Positions 31,101-40,490 are shown, numbered from the stretch's first letter. The stretch: DNA of 64,000 bases from Tepidimonas thermarum (GCF_007556705.1 NZ_VJOL01000006.1:16433-80432), one strand, 5' to 3'. Numbers and translations are program-made. Notes: generated by a model from the sequence alone, not told the origin.

Positions 31101-32742
31101 CCATCGACCCGACCACGTGCAGCGGGTGGCCGTCACGGTCCAGCAACACGGTGGGCGGCGCATGGCGCTCGATCAGGTGCTGCAGCAACCGCTCGCGCAA
31201 GTCGCCCTCGAGCCGGTCCACGCTGCGCAGCTGCACCGTTGGAACGGTGTCGCCCACATGGGCCCCCGCGCGCGGTACGAAGCGGCGTTTGAGGTTGAGC
31301 GTGGGCTCGCCCACGTCGGCGCGCTTGCGCCACAGGTGCTCGTGGGTCGCCAGGGACGCGAACAGACTGCGCGTGCGCGGCGTGAGCGACTCCGAGCGCC
31401 CGAGCATGAGCAGGCCGTCGGGCAGCAGGGCGCGGTGCAGACGGCGCAGCACCTCGTCCTTGGCGCTGGCCTTGAGGTAGATCAGCACATTGCGGCAGGC
31501 CACCAGGTCCATGCGCAGGAAGGGCAGGTCCTGCACGACGTCGTGTCGGGCGAACACCACATGGCGCCGCAGCTCCTGCTGGATGCGCAGCGTGTGCCCG
31601 ATACGGGTGAAATGCCGCTGCCGCCACGGCGCCGGCAGCGCGCGGGCGCTGTCCTCGTCGAAGATGCCGCTGCGCGCCTGGTCGAGCGCGGCGCCGTTGA
31701 CGTCGGTGCCCAGCACCGTCCAGTCCCAGCTCAGGCCCAGCTCGTCGAGCAGTTCGGCGCTCAGCATGGCCAAGCCGTAGGCTTCCTCGCCCGTGGAGCA
31801 GCCCACCGACCACAGCCGCAGCGACGTGGCACCGCTGGCCGCGCGGCGCTGTATCTGCTCGCGCAGCGCCACGCGCAGGGCGCCAAAGGCGCTCGGGTCG
31901 CGCAGCCATTCGGTCACGCCAATCGTGACCGATTGCATGAGGTTGTGCAGCAGTTGCGGATCGCGCTCCGTGGCGGCCAGCAACTGCTGCAGGCCGTCCA
32001 GGTTGCGCTGGCGCATCACGCGCTCGAACTGGCGCCGCAGCGTGGTCTCCTGGTATTGGCTCAGGTCCAGCCCGGTGGCTCTGCTCAGCCGCGTCAGCAG
32101 CGCCGCCATGGCTTCGCGCTCATCCGCCATCGATGTGTGCGGGCCAGTGCGCGTCGGCGCCGGCGGCTCCTGCAACAGCATGCCGAGGCGGCGCCCCAGT
32201 CCGGCGGCGGTATCGACATGGTCGGCCAAGCCGCGTTCGACGATGGTCTGTGGCATCGAGGCGAACGGCGCCTCGGTGGGCGTTTCGGCCCACACGGCGC
32301 CGCCCGCCTCGCGCAGCACGCGCGCACCCACGGCGCCGTCCTGGCCGGTGCCGGACAGCACGATGGCCACCGCGTGCCGTCCCAGGGTGCGCGCGGCGCT
32401 GGCAAACAGCCGGTCCAGCGACGGTGCGGGGCCTCGATGGGGCGCACTGGGGTGCAGGCGCAGCCGATGGCCCTCGAGCTCGACGTGGTGGCCGGGCGGC
32501 GTCACGTACACGATGCCGCCGCGCAGCCGAACGCCGTCCTGCGCCTCCTGCACCGGCACGTTCGTGACGTGCTGCAGCAGCCGCGCCAGCGTGGACGCTT
32601 CCGCGCTGGCCAGGTGTTGCGCGACGACGCAGGCCAGGCGCTCGTCACGGGGCATGGCAGCCACGAACTCGCGCAGCGGGTCCAAACCGCCGGCGGAGGC
32701 GCCGAGGAGGGCAACCCAGGCGGGAGGGGGACTGGCGTGCAC
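28192..32742 (-). CDS. CheB-CheR-PAS-GGDEF-EAL multidomain signalling protein
   Basis: One 1516-residue soluble polypeptide. Residues 10-190 form a CheB methylesterase domain with a complete triad (Ser16 in GASAGG, His43, Asp135 in GTGQDG) but no receiver domain. About 210-470 is a CheR methyltransferase, with SAM loop GCSTGEEAY at 314-322. A PAS-like region (about 490-610) and a Glu/Asn/Leu-rich coiled coil (about 650-715, repeats of EELEASN) lead to three PAS domains (about 715-1080). The GGDEF domain has an intact GGDEF (1168-1172) with an RxxD site (RPND) five residues before it. The EAL domain (about 1265-1510) has EVL at 1296 and LDDFGTGYSS. Start GTG 32742 follows GGAAG by seven bases. 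No membrane helix is seen. It is divergent from tsaD. Confidence 0.9.
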   Translation of the reverse strand: MHASPPPAWVALLGASAGGLDPLREFVAAMPRDERLACVVAQHLASAEASTLARLLQHVTNVPVQEAQDGVRLRGGIVYVTPPGHHVELEGHRLRLHPSAPHRGPAPSLDRLFASAARTLGRHAVAIVLSGTGQDGAVGARVLREAGGAVWAETPTEAPFASMPQTIVERGLADHVDTAAGLGRRLGMLLQEPPAPTRTGPHTSMADEREAMAALLTRLSRATGLDLSQYQETTLRRQFERVMRQRNLDGLQQLLAATERDPQLLHNLMQSVTIGVTEWLRDPSAFGALRVALREQIQRRAASGATSLRLWSVGCSTGEEAYGLAMLSAELLDELGLSWDWTVLGTDVNGAALDQARSGIFDEDSARALPAPWRQRHFTRIGHTLRIQQELRRHVVFARHDVVQDLPFLRMDLVACRNVLIYLKASAKDEVLRRLHRALLPDGLLMLGRSESLTPRTRSLFASLATHEHLWRKRADVGEPTLNLKRRFVPRAGAHVGDTVPTVQLRSVDRLEGDLRERLLQHLIERHAPPTVLLDRDGHPLHVVGSMEGLMRWPAGSTVALTLPNLVEPAWRRDVQLVLHRLLQGEESALRLPLPQVRGLPAYVLQAARFEHGGEPYAIVSFARAAPAAPEATSSVACTTEASALAQERLESLVDALEHSQQQLQQLNEQLSVTSEELEAANEELEASNEELEASNEELRTLNEELDRSLREQQQLNELLHAVQESAGTALLVLDQERRLLRFNQLAADLIGLRETQLGMPWSFDTRHFAWPPGLIAHVVGGHSGAWQGGVERANARLWVQLVPWQTHDQRTGYVVALTDLTALRQAEQARLALQERLSLLTDALHEGVVLLDVVRGRIDYASPRLDEWLPAPATETGRDDLAWLLAAIAPQDQGRVQATWHDERNPQWTQRYRLRGPDGQWRDVQERGARVATAHDGRRLVAASLLDVTDRVQLEQRERIAHSRLQAVWDNPSIGIAICLPDGTVQECNAALAARLAVAAEDLRGSHWADWIHPDDRGSVQQQLRALTLARPNAPLEHRLLARDGSVRWARQHASLASHPEPLGDMVVLLLENIDEAKAREQTIFRQANFDALTGLPNRALYRDRLEQALLRGQRQLRPLYVMFCDLDGFKDVNDVHGHEVGDEVLVEIAGRIRRALRPNDTVARFGGDEFVLLLDGVDSPLVVERIADSVLQAIRQPINLHGNVLRLSASIGVASFPNDGETTEELLRMADTAMYAAKNSGRDRLRFYSPQMESRARHLAEVKAGLEQALAQGAFELHFQPIVALPQQRVRGAEVLLRWRHPTRGLVSPVEFIDVAEASGQIRRIGGWVLREGARLAMEAARRWGPAFRLAINVSAAQFGDASLRDWLEEHRAALPHLIIEVTESVWMADSPSTLAWLQRVREGGGHVALDDFGTGYSSLAYLLRTPVDELKVDKRFTDHVGTGGPSERVVTAVLELAAALHARVVVEGVETDGQLAFLTPHAPLDVQGFRYSRPLPWDAFAAWVDAQGVLAAP

Positions 32743-32874
32743 GATGAGGCTTCCAACGGTTCGATCCCATTGTAGGCGTTTGGGGTCGTGATTCCCACAG
32801 CGCGGGTCGGTCGGTACAGGATGGCCACGGCCCCGTGGTACCGAGGGGTGGCCGTGCGCCCGTACACTTGCGGG

Positions 32875-33930
32875 ATGCGCGTACTGGGCATCGAATCCTC
32901 GTGTGACGAAACCGGCGTCGCCGTCGTGGAGGCGGCGCCGCACGGTGTGCCGCGCCTGCTGGGCGCTGCGTTGCACAGCCAGGTGGCCATGCACCAGGAC
33001 TATGGCGGGGTGGTGCCCGAGTTGGCCAGCCGCGACCACATTCGGCGCGTGCTGCCGCTGACCGAGGCGGCGCTGGCGCAGGCCGGCCTGACGTTGTCGG
33101 ACATCGATGGCATCGCCTACACCCGCGGGCCGGGGCTGGCGGGGGCGTTGCTCGTCGGCGCCGGCGTGGCGTGTGCGATGTCGGCGGCGCTGGGCGTGCC
33201 GACGCTGGGTGTGCACCACCTGGAGGGGCATGTGCTGTCGCCCTTCCTGAGCGCGGACCCGCCCGCATTTCCGTTCGTCGCGTTGCTGGTCTCCGGCGGG
33301 CACACGCAGCTCATGCGTGTCGAGGGCGTGGGGCGCTACACGCTGCTGGGCGAGACGATCGACGACGCCGCGGGCGAGGCGTTTGACAAATCGGCCAAGG
33401 TGTTGGGGCTGGGCTACCCGGGCGGGCCGGCGCTGGCGCGCCTGGCGGAGCAGGGCGATGCGACCGCCTTTGCCCTGCCGCGGCCCCTGTTGCACAGCGG
33501 GGACTTGGATTTTTCGTTTGCGGGCCTGAAGACGGCGGTGTTGACGCAGGCGCGCAAGCTGGGGGCAGGGCTGGCGGCGCGCCAGGCCGATTTGGCGGCC
33601 TCGACGCAGGCTGCCATCGTCGACGTGTTGGTGCACAAAGCGGTGGCGGCGCTGCGGGCCACGGGCCTGCGGCGGTTGGTGGTGGCCGGTGGCGTGGGGG
33701 CCAACCGGGCCCTGCGCCAGCGGCTCGACCAGGCCTGCGTGCGCCACGGCTGGCGGGTGCATTACCCGGAGCCGGCGCTGTGCACCGACAACGGCGCCAT
33801 GATCGCCCTGGCGGCGGCCATGCGCTGGCAGGTGGGGGCGTGGCCGCCCGGCGGCGACGGCTTGGCCTTCGATGTGCTGCCGCGCTGGCCGCTGGAGGCG
33901 GTGGCGCTCGACGCGACGGGAACGGGGTGA
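32875..33930 (+). CDS. tsaD: tRNA threonylcarbamoyladenosine transferase subunit TsaD
   Basis: TsaD transfers the threonylcarbamoyl group to A37 of ANN-decoding tRNAs, with TsaB and TsaE. The 351-residue ASKHA-fold protein shows [18 protein letters not shown], the metal-binding [15 protein letters not shown], the [14 protein letters not shown] block and [15 protein letters not shown] 32875 gives the canonical N-terminus; an open extension to 32788 is not conserved. The 132-base divergent spacer to the large signalling gene must hold both promoters. Confidence 0.96.
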   Translation: MRVLGIESSCDETGVAVVEAAPHGVPRLLGAALHSQVAMHQDYGGVVPELASRDHIRRVLPLTEAALAQAGLTLSDIDGIAYTRGPGLAGALLVGAGVACAMSAALGVPTLGVHHLEGHVLSPFLSADPPAFPFVALLVSGGHTQLMRVEGVGRYTLLGETIDDAAGEAFDKSAKVLGLGYPGGPALARLAEQGDATAFALPRPLLHSGDLDFSFAGLKTAVLTQARKLGAGLAARQADLAASTQAAIVDVLVHKAVAALRATGLRRLVVAGGVGANRALRQRLDQACVRHGWRVHYPEPALCTDNGAMIALAAAMRWQVGAWPPGGDGLAFDVLPRWPLEAVALDATGTG

Positions 33931-33964
33931 TGCGGCGCCGGTGCGGTTGCCGCGGGCCGACTCA

Positions 33965-34002
33965 ATAATTATGAATTATCAGATCGGTTTTCCAGCTAGA
34001 AT
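33965..34002 (+). promoter_or_regulatory. AT-rich palindrome and -10 element before the solute-binding protein gene
   Basis: A perfect dyad ATAATT-ATG-AATTAT (33965-33979) is followed by TAGAAT (33997-34002), 75 bases ahead of the start codon. It is the most AT-rich spot in the region and stands out in this GC-rich genome. It is probably a regulator site plus promoter; no -35 consensus is clear. Confidence 0.5.
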
Positions 34003-34076
34003 GCGCGCTTCGTCCGGCCGCGGCGTTGTCTGTGCCGTCTGGCCGGGACGTCCCCCGTCATCGAGGAAACCGAACC

Positions 34077-35405
34077 ATGACACCATCACCATCGAACACT
34101 GGGCGGCGGCGCTGGCTGCTGGGCAGCGCAGCCCTGCTGCTGTCGGCATGGGGCCGCGGCGTGGCGGCGCAGGGCGCCGCGGGCCGTTCCGCACCCATCC
34201 GTGTGGCATTGATCGAGACCCTCTCCGGCCCCATGGGCAACGCGGGCGAGGCGGTCTTTCGCAACCTGGTGTGGGCATCCGAGCGTGTCAACGCCCGCGG
34301 CGGCATCGAGGTCGCGCCGGGCGTGCGCCGGCCGCTGCAGATCGTGCGCTACGACAGCAAAGGCCAACCCCAGGAGGCCTTGTCCGCCCTGCAGTCGGCG
34401 CTCGACGATGGCATCACGCTCGTCGCCCAGGGCAATTCGTCGGCGGTGGCCGCCGCGCTGATCGAGGCCATCAACCGCCACAACGAACGCGAGCCGCAGC
34501 GCCAGGTGCTGTTTCTCAACTACTCGGCCGTCGATCCCATTTTGACCAACGAGCGCTGCAGCTTTTGGCACTTTCGCTTCGACGCGCACGCCGACATGCG
34601 CATGGCGGCGCTGATGAGCGTGCTCAAGGCCGACACCGACGTGCGCAGCGTCTACCTGATCGGGCAGGACTACAGCTTCGGCCAGGCCGTGCTGCGCGAG
34701 GCGCGGCGTCAACTCGCGCAGCAGCGCCCGGACATCCGCATCGTGGGCGACGAGCTGCACCCGATGGCGCGCATCAAAGATTTTTTGCCGTACGCGACCA
34801 AGATCAAGGCCAGCGGCGCCCAGGCCGTGATCACCGGCAACTGGGGCAACGACCTGACGCTGCTGGTGCGTGCCGCCCGCGACGTGGGGTTTGAGGGCAA
34901 GTTCTACACCTTCTACGGCAACGCGCTGGGGGCGCCGGCCGCGATCGGCGACGCGGGCATCGGCAAGGTGGTTGCGGTGGCGGATTGGTTCCCGAATGCG
35001 CCGGGCGCCGAGTCGCGGCGCTTTTACGAGGCGTTTCGCCAGCGCTTCCCGAATCCGGCGGACGACTACGTGCACCTGCGCATGCAGCTGATGGTGGAGG
35101 CGCTGGCGCAGGCGGTGGAGGCCGCGGGACGCAGCGCACCCGCGGGCGCGACGGCGCTGCCGGCGGCGCAGCGCATCGCGCTGGCGCTGGAACATGCCGA
35201 TGTCACGCTGGCAGGACAGCGTCTGCGCATGCGCGCCGACGACCACCAGGCCCAGCAGCCGTTGATGGTGGCGGTCATGGACCGCCAGGGGGCGCCCGGG
35301 GTGCCGTTCGATGTCGAAGGCTCGGGGTATGGTTTTCGGGTGCTGCAACGGCTAGAGGCTGCGGCGGCCGAGCAGCCGCACACCTGTCGCATGGTGCGGC
35401 CTTGA
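34077..35405 (+). CDS. ABC transporter substrate-binding protein (branched-chain amino acid type)
   Basis: The 442-residue periplasmic protein is of the type I Leu/Ile/Val-binding superfamily (periplasmic-binding-protein 6 type). The N-terminus has a signal with three Arg before the hydrophobic core (RRRWLLGSAALLLSAWG), possibly Tat-dependent although the strict RRxFLK pattern is incomplete. The mature part opens with IRVALIETLSGPMGNAGE and continues with the usual two-lobe pattern (VYLIGQDYSFGQAVL, AQAVITGNWGNDL). No permease or ATPase genes are adjacent, so it is an orphan or has a sensor role. Start ATG 34077 is preceded by GAGGA. The ligand is unknown. Confidence 0.85.
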   Translation: MTPSPSNTGRRRWLLGSAALLLSAWGRGVAAQGAAGRSAPIRVALIETLSGPMGNAGEAVFRNLVWASERVNARGGIEVAPGVRRPLQIVRYDSKGQPQEALSALQSALDDGITLVAQGNSSAVAAALIEAINRHNEREPQRQVLFLNYSAVDPILTNERCSFWHFRFDAHADMRMAALMSVLKADTDVRSVYLIGQDYSFGQAVLREARRQLAQQRPDIRIVGDELHPMARIKDFLPYATKIKASGAQAVITGNWGNDLTLLVRAARDVGFEGKFYTFYGNALGAPAAIGDAGIGKVVAVADWFPNAPGAESRRFYEAFRQRFPNPADDYVHLRMQLMVEALAQAVEAAGRSAPAGATALPAAQRIALALEHADVTLAGQRLRMRADDHQAQQPLMVAVMDRQGAPGVPFDVEGSGYGFRVLQRLEAAAAEQPHTCRMVRP

Positions 35406-35447
35406 GCCGTTGGGCTGGCGCCCGTGCGGCGCCAGCGCGGCCCCTGC

Positions 35448-35453
35448 TACAAT
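35448..35453 (+). promoter_or_regulatory. Probable -10 element for rpsO
   Basis: TACAAT followed by GGCGCG lies 112 bases before the rpsO start. The long leader leaves room for S15 autoregulation, which is established in E. coli but not demonstrated here; no clear pseudoknot was traced by eye. Confidence 0.45.
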
Positions 35454-35564
35454 GGCGCGTTGGCCGTCATCGGTCAATGTCACGTCTGCTGCGGCAACGC
35501 GCATGGGGCTTCGAGCCATCCGGCGCGCACCTGCGGCAGGTCGCATGTCCCATCGAGGTAACCC

Positions 35565-35831
35565 ATGATTTCGTCTGACGTCAAAGCCAAAGTCATCGCC
35601 GACAACGCCCGGGGTCCCAACGACACCGGTAGCCCCGAGGTGCAGGTGGCGCTGCTGACCGCCCGCATCAACGAGCTGACCCCGCACTTCAAGACGCACG
35701 CCAAGGACCACCACGGTCGCCGTGGCCTGCTCAAGCTGGTCAGCCGCCGTCGCAAGCTGCTCGACTACCTGAAGGCCAAGGACGCCGACCGCTACGTCGC
35801 GCTGATTCAAAAGCTCGGCCTGCGCAAGTAA
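35565..35831 (+). CDS. rpsO: 30S ribosomal protein S15
   Basis: The 88-residue primary binder of the 16S rRNA central domain has the S15 signature: [36 protein letters not shown] and [13 protein letters not shown]. It ends in LGLRK. It is followed by a GC-rich terminator and then pnp, the usual gammaproteobacterial and betaproteobacterial rpsO-pnp order. Confidence 0.98.
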   Translation: MISSDVKAKVIADNARGPNDTGSPEVQVALLTARINELTPHFKTHAKDHHGRRGLLKLVSRRRKLLDYLKAKDADRYVALIQKLGLRK

Positions 35832-35882
35832 ACGCCGGCCGCCATACGCATCGGGTGGATGCCCGTCATCCCTCCCTCCCCA

Positions 35883-35918
35883 GCGCCCCGGGTCGGCTGC
35901 CGGCCCCGGGCGTTTTTT
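35883..35918 (+). terminator. Intrinsic terminator after rpsO
   Basis: A very GC-rich imperfect hairpin (35883-35912, arms both containing CCCGGG) is followed by TTTTTT (35913-35918). It lies 52 bases past the rpsO stop, so part of the transcription stops before pnp, as in E. coli where read-through and a second promoter supply pnp. Confidence 0.8.
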
Positions 35919-35999
35919 GTTGCATCATCGCATTTTCGACCCGCGGCTGCGGCGCGGCCGCGGATCTTTCGGCCCCACCGGCCCAGAGCGAAGCTGTGT

Positions 36000-36043
36000 C
36001 ATTCCAACGCCGTGGCGTGCCTCGGCGGCGCGGCGCTGGAATG
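36000..36043 (+). promoter_or_regulatory. Long hairpin in the pnp 5' leader
   Basis: CATTCCAACGCCG (36000-36012) and CGGCGCTGGAATG (36031-36043) form a 13-base stem with a single A-C mismatch and an 18-base loop. It lies 45 bases before the pnp start codon. A leader stem-loop cut by RNase III and then degraded with PNPase autoregulates pnp in E. coli; an analogous role is inferred. Confidence 0.55.
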
Positions 36044-36087
36044 GCATCGTGTTCTGCGCTGGCGGCCTTTTCTTTGAGGAGCTGCAC

Positions 36088-38211
36088 ATGAGCCTGTTTC
36101 AGAAACACACCAAGACGTTCCAGTGGGGCCGCCACACGGTCACGATGGAAACCGGCGAAATCGCCCGCCAGGCCACGGGGGCCGTTCTGCTCGACATGGA
36201 CGGTACCGTCGTGTTGGCCACCGTCGTCGCCCGCCCCGAGGCCAAGCCGGGCCAGGACTTCTTCCCGCTGACCGTGGACTACGTCGAGAAGGCTTACGCG
36301 GCCGGCAAGATCCCGGGCAGCTTCTTCAAGCGTGAAGGGCGCCCGAGCGAGTACGAGACGCTCACCAGCCGCCTGATCGACCGCCCGATTCGCCCGCTGT
36401 TTCCGGACGGCTTTTTCAACGAGGTGCAGGTCGTCATCCACACGCTGTCGCTCAACCCGGACGTCGATGCGGACATCCCGGCGATGATCGCCTCCAGCGC
36501 CGCGCTGGCCATCAGCGGTATCCCGTTCAACGGCCCGATCGGTGCCGCCCGCGTCGGCTACGTCAATGGCGAATACGTGCTCAACCCGGGGCCGACCGAA
36601 AAGGCGAATTCGCGCCTGGACCTGGTGGTCGCGGGCACCGAAGCGGCGGTGCTGATGGTGGAGTCCGAAGCCGACCAGCTCTCTGAAGAGGTGATGCTGG
36701 GCGCGGTGGTGTTTGGCCATGAGCAGGGCAAGATCGCGATCGCGGCGATCAACGACCTGGTGCGCGTGGCCGGCAAGCCGGCGTGGGACTGGCAGCCGCC
36801 GCCGCGCGACGAGGCGCTGATTGCCAAGGTCACCGAGCTGGGCGAAGCGCCCCTGCGCGCTGCCTACCAAATCCGCAACAAGCAGGCGCGCACCCAGGCC
36901 TGCCGTGCCGCCTACGCCGCCGTCAAAGCCGGCTTGACCGAGCAGGGCATAGCGTTCGACGAGGTCAAGGTCGATGGCCTGCTGTTCGACATCGAGGCGC
37001 GCATCGTGCGCCAGCAGATCCTGGCGGGCGAGCCGCGCATCGACGGCCGCGACACCCGCACCGTGCGCCCGATCGAAATCCGCACCGGGGTGCTGCCGCG
37101 CACCCACGGCTCGGCCCTGTTCACGCGTGGTGAGACGCAGGCGCTGGTCATCGCCACCCTGGGCACGGAGCGCGACGCGCAAATCATCGATGCGCTCTCG
37201 GGCGAATACCAAGACCGCTTCATGCTCCACTACAACATGCCGCCGTTTGCCACCGGCGAGACGGGGCGTGTGGGCGCGCCCAAGCGGCGCGAAATCGGCC
37301 ACGGCCGGCTCGCCAAGCGCGCGCTGGTGGCCTGCCTGCCCAGCAAGGACGAGTTCCCCTACACCATCCGCGTCGTGTCGGAGGTGACCGAGTCCAACGG
37401 GTCGTCCTCCATGGCCACCGTCTGCGGCGGCTGTCTGGCGCTGATGGACGCGGGCGTGCCGATGAAGGCGCACGTGGCCGGCATCGCCATGGGCCTGATC
37501 AAGGAGGGCAACCAGTTTGCCGTGCTGACCGACATCCTCGGGGATGAGGACCACCTGGGCGACATGGACTTCAAGGTCGCCGGCACCACGCAGGGCGTGA
37601 CCGCGCTGCAGATGGACATCAAGATCCAGGGCATCACCAAGGAGATCATGCAGGTGGCGCTGGCGCAGGCCAAGGAAGCGCGGCTGCACATCCTGGACAA
37701 AATGCAGGCGGCCATCGCCGGGGCGCGCGAAGACATTTCCGCCTACGCGCCGCGCCTGTACACCATGAAGATCAACCCGGAGAAGATCCGCGACGTGATC
37801 GGCAAGGGCGGCGCCACCATTCGCGCCCTGACCGAAGAGACCGGCACCACCATCGACATCGCGGAAGACGGCACGATCACCATCGCCTCCACCGACGCCG
37901 ACCGCGCCGCCGAGGCGCGCCGCCGCATCGAGGAAATCACCGCCGAGGTCGAAGTGGGCCAGGTCTACGAAGGCCCGGTGACCAAGATCCTGGACTTTGG
38001 CGCCTTGGTCAACATCCTGCCCGGCAAGGACGGTCTGCTGCACATCAGCCAGATCGCGCACCAGCGCATCGAGAAGGTGTCGGACGTGCTGCAAGAGGGG
38101 CAAATCGTCAAGGTCAAGGTGCTCGAAACCGACGACAAGGGGCGCATCAAGCTGTCGATGAAGGCGCTGCTCGATCGCAACGACGCGACCGCGCAGCCGC
38201 AGCAGCCGTGA
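36088..38211 (+). CDS. pnp: Polyribonucleotide nucleotidyltransferase (PNPase)
   Basis: PNPase degrades RNA 3' to 5' by phosphorolysis and is a degradosome component. The 707-residue protein contains two RNase PH cores (about 1-220 and 310-540; [33 protein letters not shown]), then a KH domain ([20 protein letters not shown]) and a C-terminal S1 domain ([20 protein letters not shown]). Start ATG 36088 has GAGGAG nearby; the upstream open frame runs into the leader hairpin and is not coding. It is followed by a quinone oxidoreductase gene 34 bases later. Confidence 0.98.
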   Translation: MSLFQKHTKTFQWGRHTVTMETGEIARQATGAVLLDMDGTVVLATVVARPEAKPGQDFFPLTVDYVEKAYAAGKIPGSFFKREGRPSEYETLTSRLIDRPIRPLFPDGFFNEVQVVIHTLSLNPDVDADIPAMIASSAALAISGIPFNGPIGAARVGYVNGEYVLNPGPTEKANSRLDLVVAGTEAAVLMVESEADQLSEEVMLGAVVFGHEQGKIAIAAINDLVRVAGKPAWDWQPPPRDEALIAKVTELGEAPLRAAYQIRNKQARTQACRAAYAAVKAGLTEQGIAFDEVKVDGLLFDIEARIVRQQILAGEPRIDGRDTRTVRPIEIRTGVLPRTHGSALFTRGETQALVIATLGTERDAQIIDALSGEYQDRFMLHYNMPPFATGETGRVGAPKRREIGHGRLAKRALVACLPSKDEFPYTIRVVSEVTESNGSSSMATVCGGCLALMDAGVPMKAHVAGIAMGLIKEGNQFAVLTDILGDEDHLGDMDFKVAGTTQGVTALQMDIKIQGITKEIMQVALAQAKEARLHILDKMQAAIAGAREDISAYAPRLYTMKINPEKIRDVIGKGGATIRALTEETGTTIDIAEDGTITIASTDADRAAEARRRIEEITAEVEVGQVYEGPVTKILDFGALVNILPGKDGLLHISQIAHQRIEKVSDVLQEGQIVKVKVLETDDKGRIKLSMKALLDRNDATAQPQQP

Positions 38212-38245
38212 GGCGTTGCCAGGCCGTCCGCTCCGGAGGGGTGTC

Positions 38246-39259
38246 ATGACCGCGTTCATGCAGGCCATCGAAATTTCGGCGTACGGCGCGCCGGAGGTGC
38301 TGCGCCTGGTGCAGCGCCCGCTTCCCGATGCGGGCGAGGGCGAAGTGCGCATCCGCGTCAGCGCCTCGGGGGTCAACCGCCCCGACGTGCTGCAGCGCCG
38401 CGGCCTATACGCCCCGCCACCGGGGGTGTCGGACCTGCCTGGGCTGGAGGTGGCTGGCGTCATCGACAGCGGTGACGTCGAGGCCATGGAAGAGGCTGGC
38501 CTGCGCATTGGTGACCGCGTGTGCGCGCTGGTGGCCGGCGGCGGCTACGCCGAATACTGCGTCGCCCCGGTGGGCCAGTGCCTGCCGGTGCCGCGCGGGT
38601 GGAGCGATGTCGAGGCCGCGGGCATTCCGGAAACCTTCTTTACGGTTTGGAGCAACGTCTTCGACCGTGGCCGCTTGCAGGCCGGCGAGACCCTGCTCGT
38701 GCAGGGGGGCGCCAGCGGCATTGGTGTGACGGCGATCCAGATGGCGCGTGCCATGGGCGCGCGTGTGCTCGTGACCGTCGGCTCAGCGGAAAAGGCCGCC
38801 GCCTGTGTGCGGCTGGGCGCGGACCACGCGATCGAGTACCGCCATCAGGATTTCGTGGCCGAGGTGGCGCGCCTGACCGGCGGCCGCGGCGTGGACGTGA
38901 TCCTGGACATGGTGGCTGGCCCCTATGTCGAGCGCGAAATCGACTGCCTGGCCGAAGACGGCCGGTTGGTGATCATCGCGGTGCAGGGCGGTACCCAGGC
39001 GTCGTTCGACGCGGGCAAGGTGTTGCGGCGGCGCCTGACGCTGACGGGCTCGACGCTGCGGCCGCGCTCGGTGGCCTTCAAGGCGGCGATTGCGCGCGAG
39101 CTGCGCCAGCACATCTGGCCGCTGATCGAGCGTGGCGCCATACGCCCGGTGGTTTACCGGGTGTTCCCGGCGGCGCAGGCGGCGCAGGCGCATGCGCTGA
39201 TGGAGAGCAACCAGCACATTGGCAAGATCGTGCTCGACTGGACACGGTCGGCCCCATGA
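38246..39259 (+). CDS. NAD(P)H:quinone oxidoreductase, zinc-less MDR family
   Basis: This 337-residue medium-chain dehydrogenase/reductase of the QOR/PIG3 (TP53I3-like) type starts with [21 protein letters not shown]. It continues with the [30 protein letters not shown] block, the [14 protein letters not shown] segment and the NADPH fold [16 protein letters not shown]. The lack of zinc-binding Cys is consistent with quinone reductase activity. Start ATG 38246 has GGAGGGG ahead. It lies in line with pnp and tpiA, with short gaps (34 and 13 bases). Confidence 0.9.
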   Translation: MTAFMQAIEISAYGAPEVLRLVQRPLPDAGEGEVRIRVSASGVNRPDVLQRRGLYAPPPGVSDLPGLEVAGVIDSGDVEAMEEAGLRIGDRVCALVAGGGYAEYCVAPVGQCLPVPRGWSDVEAAGIPETFFTVWSNVFDRGRLQAGETLLVQGGASGIGVTAIQMARAMGARVLVTVGSAEKAAACVRLGADHAIEYRHQDFVAEVARLTGGRGVDVILDMVAGPYVEREIDCLAEDGRLVIIAVQGGTQASFDAGKVLRRRLTLTGSTLRPRSVAFKAAIARELRQHIWPLIERGAIRPVVYRVFPAAQAAQAHALMESNQHIGKIVLDWTRSAP

Positions 39260-39272
39260 CGGGAAGGATGCG

Positions 39273-40016
39273 ATGCGCAAACTGATTGCAGGCAACTGGA
39301 AAATGCACGGCAGCCTGGCCGACAACGAGGCGCTGCTGAGCGCCATCACGGCCGGCTTGCCGCCCGCGCCGGGCGCGGACGTGGCGGTATGCGTGCCCGC
39401 GCCGTACCTGGCGCAGGTGCAGGCGCTGCTGCACGCCACCCCGGTGGCGTGGGGTGCACAGGACGTGTCCGCGCACGAGCGCGGCGCCTACACCGGCGAG
39501 GTCAGCGCTGCCATGCTGCGCGACTTTGGCTGTCGCTACGTGATCGTGGGTCATTCCGAGCGTCGCCAATACCACGGCGAGACCGACGAGATCGTGGCGC
39601 GCAAGGCGCAGCGCGCGCTGGCCGCGGGCATCACGCCCATCGTCTGTGTGGGCGAGACCGAGGCGCAGCGCGAGCACGGCGACACCGAGCTGGTCGTCAA
39701 GCGCCAACTGGCCGCGGTCATCCACGCCGTCGGGCATTGCGTCACCGAGATCGTGGTCGCCTACGAGCCGGTCTGGGCCATTGGCACCGGCCGCACCGCC
39801 ACGCCCGAGCAGGCGCAGGCGGTGCACGCGGTGCTGCGTGCGCAACTGCGCGCGGCCGCACCGGGTGAGCGCCGTGTGCGCATCCTCTACGGTGGCAGCA
39901 TGAACGCGGCCAACGCGGCGGCGCTGCTGGCCCAGCCGGACATCGATGGCGGGCTGATCGGCAGTGCCTCGCTCAAGGCGGGCGATTTTCTTTCCATCAT
40001 CGCGGCGGCGGCCTGA
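39273..40016 (+). CDS. tpiA: Triosephosphate isomerase
   Basis: TpiA interconverts dihydroxyacetone phosphate and glyceraldehyde 3-phosphate. The 247-residue TIM barrel carries Lys in AGNWKMHG, the catalytic His in [14 protein letters not shown], the catalytic Glu in [15 protein letters not shown] (loop 6) and the phosphate site [14 protein letters not shown]. It follows the oxidoreductase and precedes secG by 45 bases, an order common in Burkholderiales (tpiA-secG-tRNA-Leu-nuo). Confidence 0.97.
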   Translation: MRKLIAGNWKMHGSLADNEALLSAITAGLPPAPGADVAVCVPAPYLAQVQALLHATPVAWGAQDVSAHERGAYTGEVSAAMLRDFGCRYVIVGHSERRQYHGETDEIVARKAQRALAAGITPIVCVGETEAQREHGDTELVVKRQLAAVIHAVGHCVTEIVVAYEPVWAIGTGRTATPEQAQAVHAVLRAQLRAAAPGERRVRILYGGSMNAANAAALLAQPDIDGGLIGSASLKAGDFLSIIAAAA

Positions 40017-40061
40017 CGGGCGCGCGGCGGTGCGAAACGTATCGAAACTGAGGTTCCCATC

Positions 40062-40433
40062 ATGAATGTTGTGTTCACATTGTTGACCGTGGTGCAGGTG
40101 CTGTCGGCGCTGGCCATGATCGGGTTGGTGCTCATGCAGCACGGCAAAGGCGCCGACGCCGGTGCCGCCTTTGGTGGGGGCGCATCGGCCAGCCTGTTTG
40201 GCGCGTCGGGCGGGGCCAACTTCCTGTCGCGCAGCACCGCGGTGCTGGCCACCGTGTTCTTGGCCACGACGCTGGCGCTGGCGTTTTTGGGCTACCAGCG
40301 CCCGCAGGCCAGTGGATCGGGCAGCGTGCTCGAGAGCGTCCCGGTGGTGCCCGTCACGCCCGATGCAGCAGCGCCGGCCGTGCCGGCGGCGCCGGCCCCC
40401 GCGGGCGGCGCCGCCCAGATTCCGGGGCAATGA
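40062..40433 (+). CDS. secG: Preprotein translocase subunit SecG
   Basis: SecG stabilises the SecYEG channel. The 123-residue protein has two membrane helices (about residues 3-22 and 54-78) around the conserved LVLMQHGKGADAGAAFGGGASASLFGASGG loop, split here as LMQHGKGADAG and GASASLFGASGGANFLSR. The C-terminal ~40 residues are Pro/Ala-rich and variable. A GC-rich hairpin follows the stop. Confidence 0.95.
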   Translation: MNVVFTLLTVVQVLSALAMIGLVLMQHGKGADAGAAFGGGASASLFGASGGANFLSRSTAVLATVFLATTLALAFLGYQRPQASGSGSVLESVPVVPVTPDAAAPAVPAAPAPAGGAAQIPGQ

Positions 40434-40438
40434 GCCCG

Positions 40439-40490
40439 GGGCCGCGACTGCGGCCCGGCGAACCCGGAAAAGGGGGTTTTCGGGTACAAT
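40439..40490 (+). promoter_or_regulatory. Two hairpins and a -10 element between secG and tRNA-Leu
   Basis: GGGCCGC/GCGGCCC (40439-40456, 4-base loop) begins six bases after secG. A second stem (ACCCGGAAAA 40462-40471, TTTTCGGGT 40477-40485, one bulged G) abuts TACAAT (40485-40490), the likely -10 of the tRNA-Leu/nuo transcript. The first hairpin lacks a U-run, so its role as terminator is uncertain. Confidence 0.45.

Noticed and set aside
28117..32775. A 1552-codon open frame on the plus strand
   Set aside because: It lies antisense to the CheB-CheR-PAS-GGDEF-EAL gene, is His/Gln/Arg-rich with no domain pattern, and is explained by high GC at codon position three.
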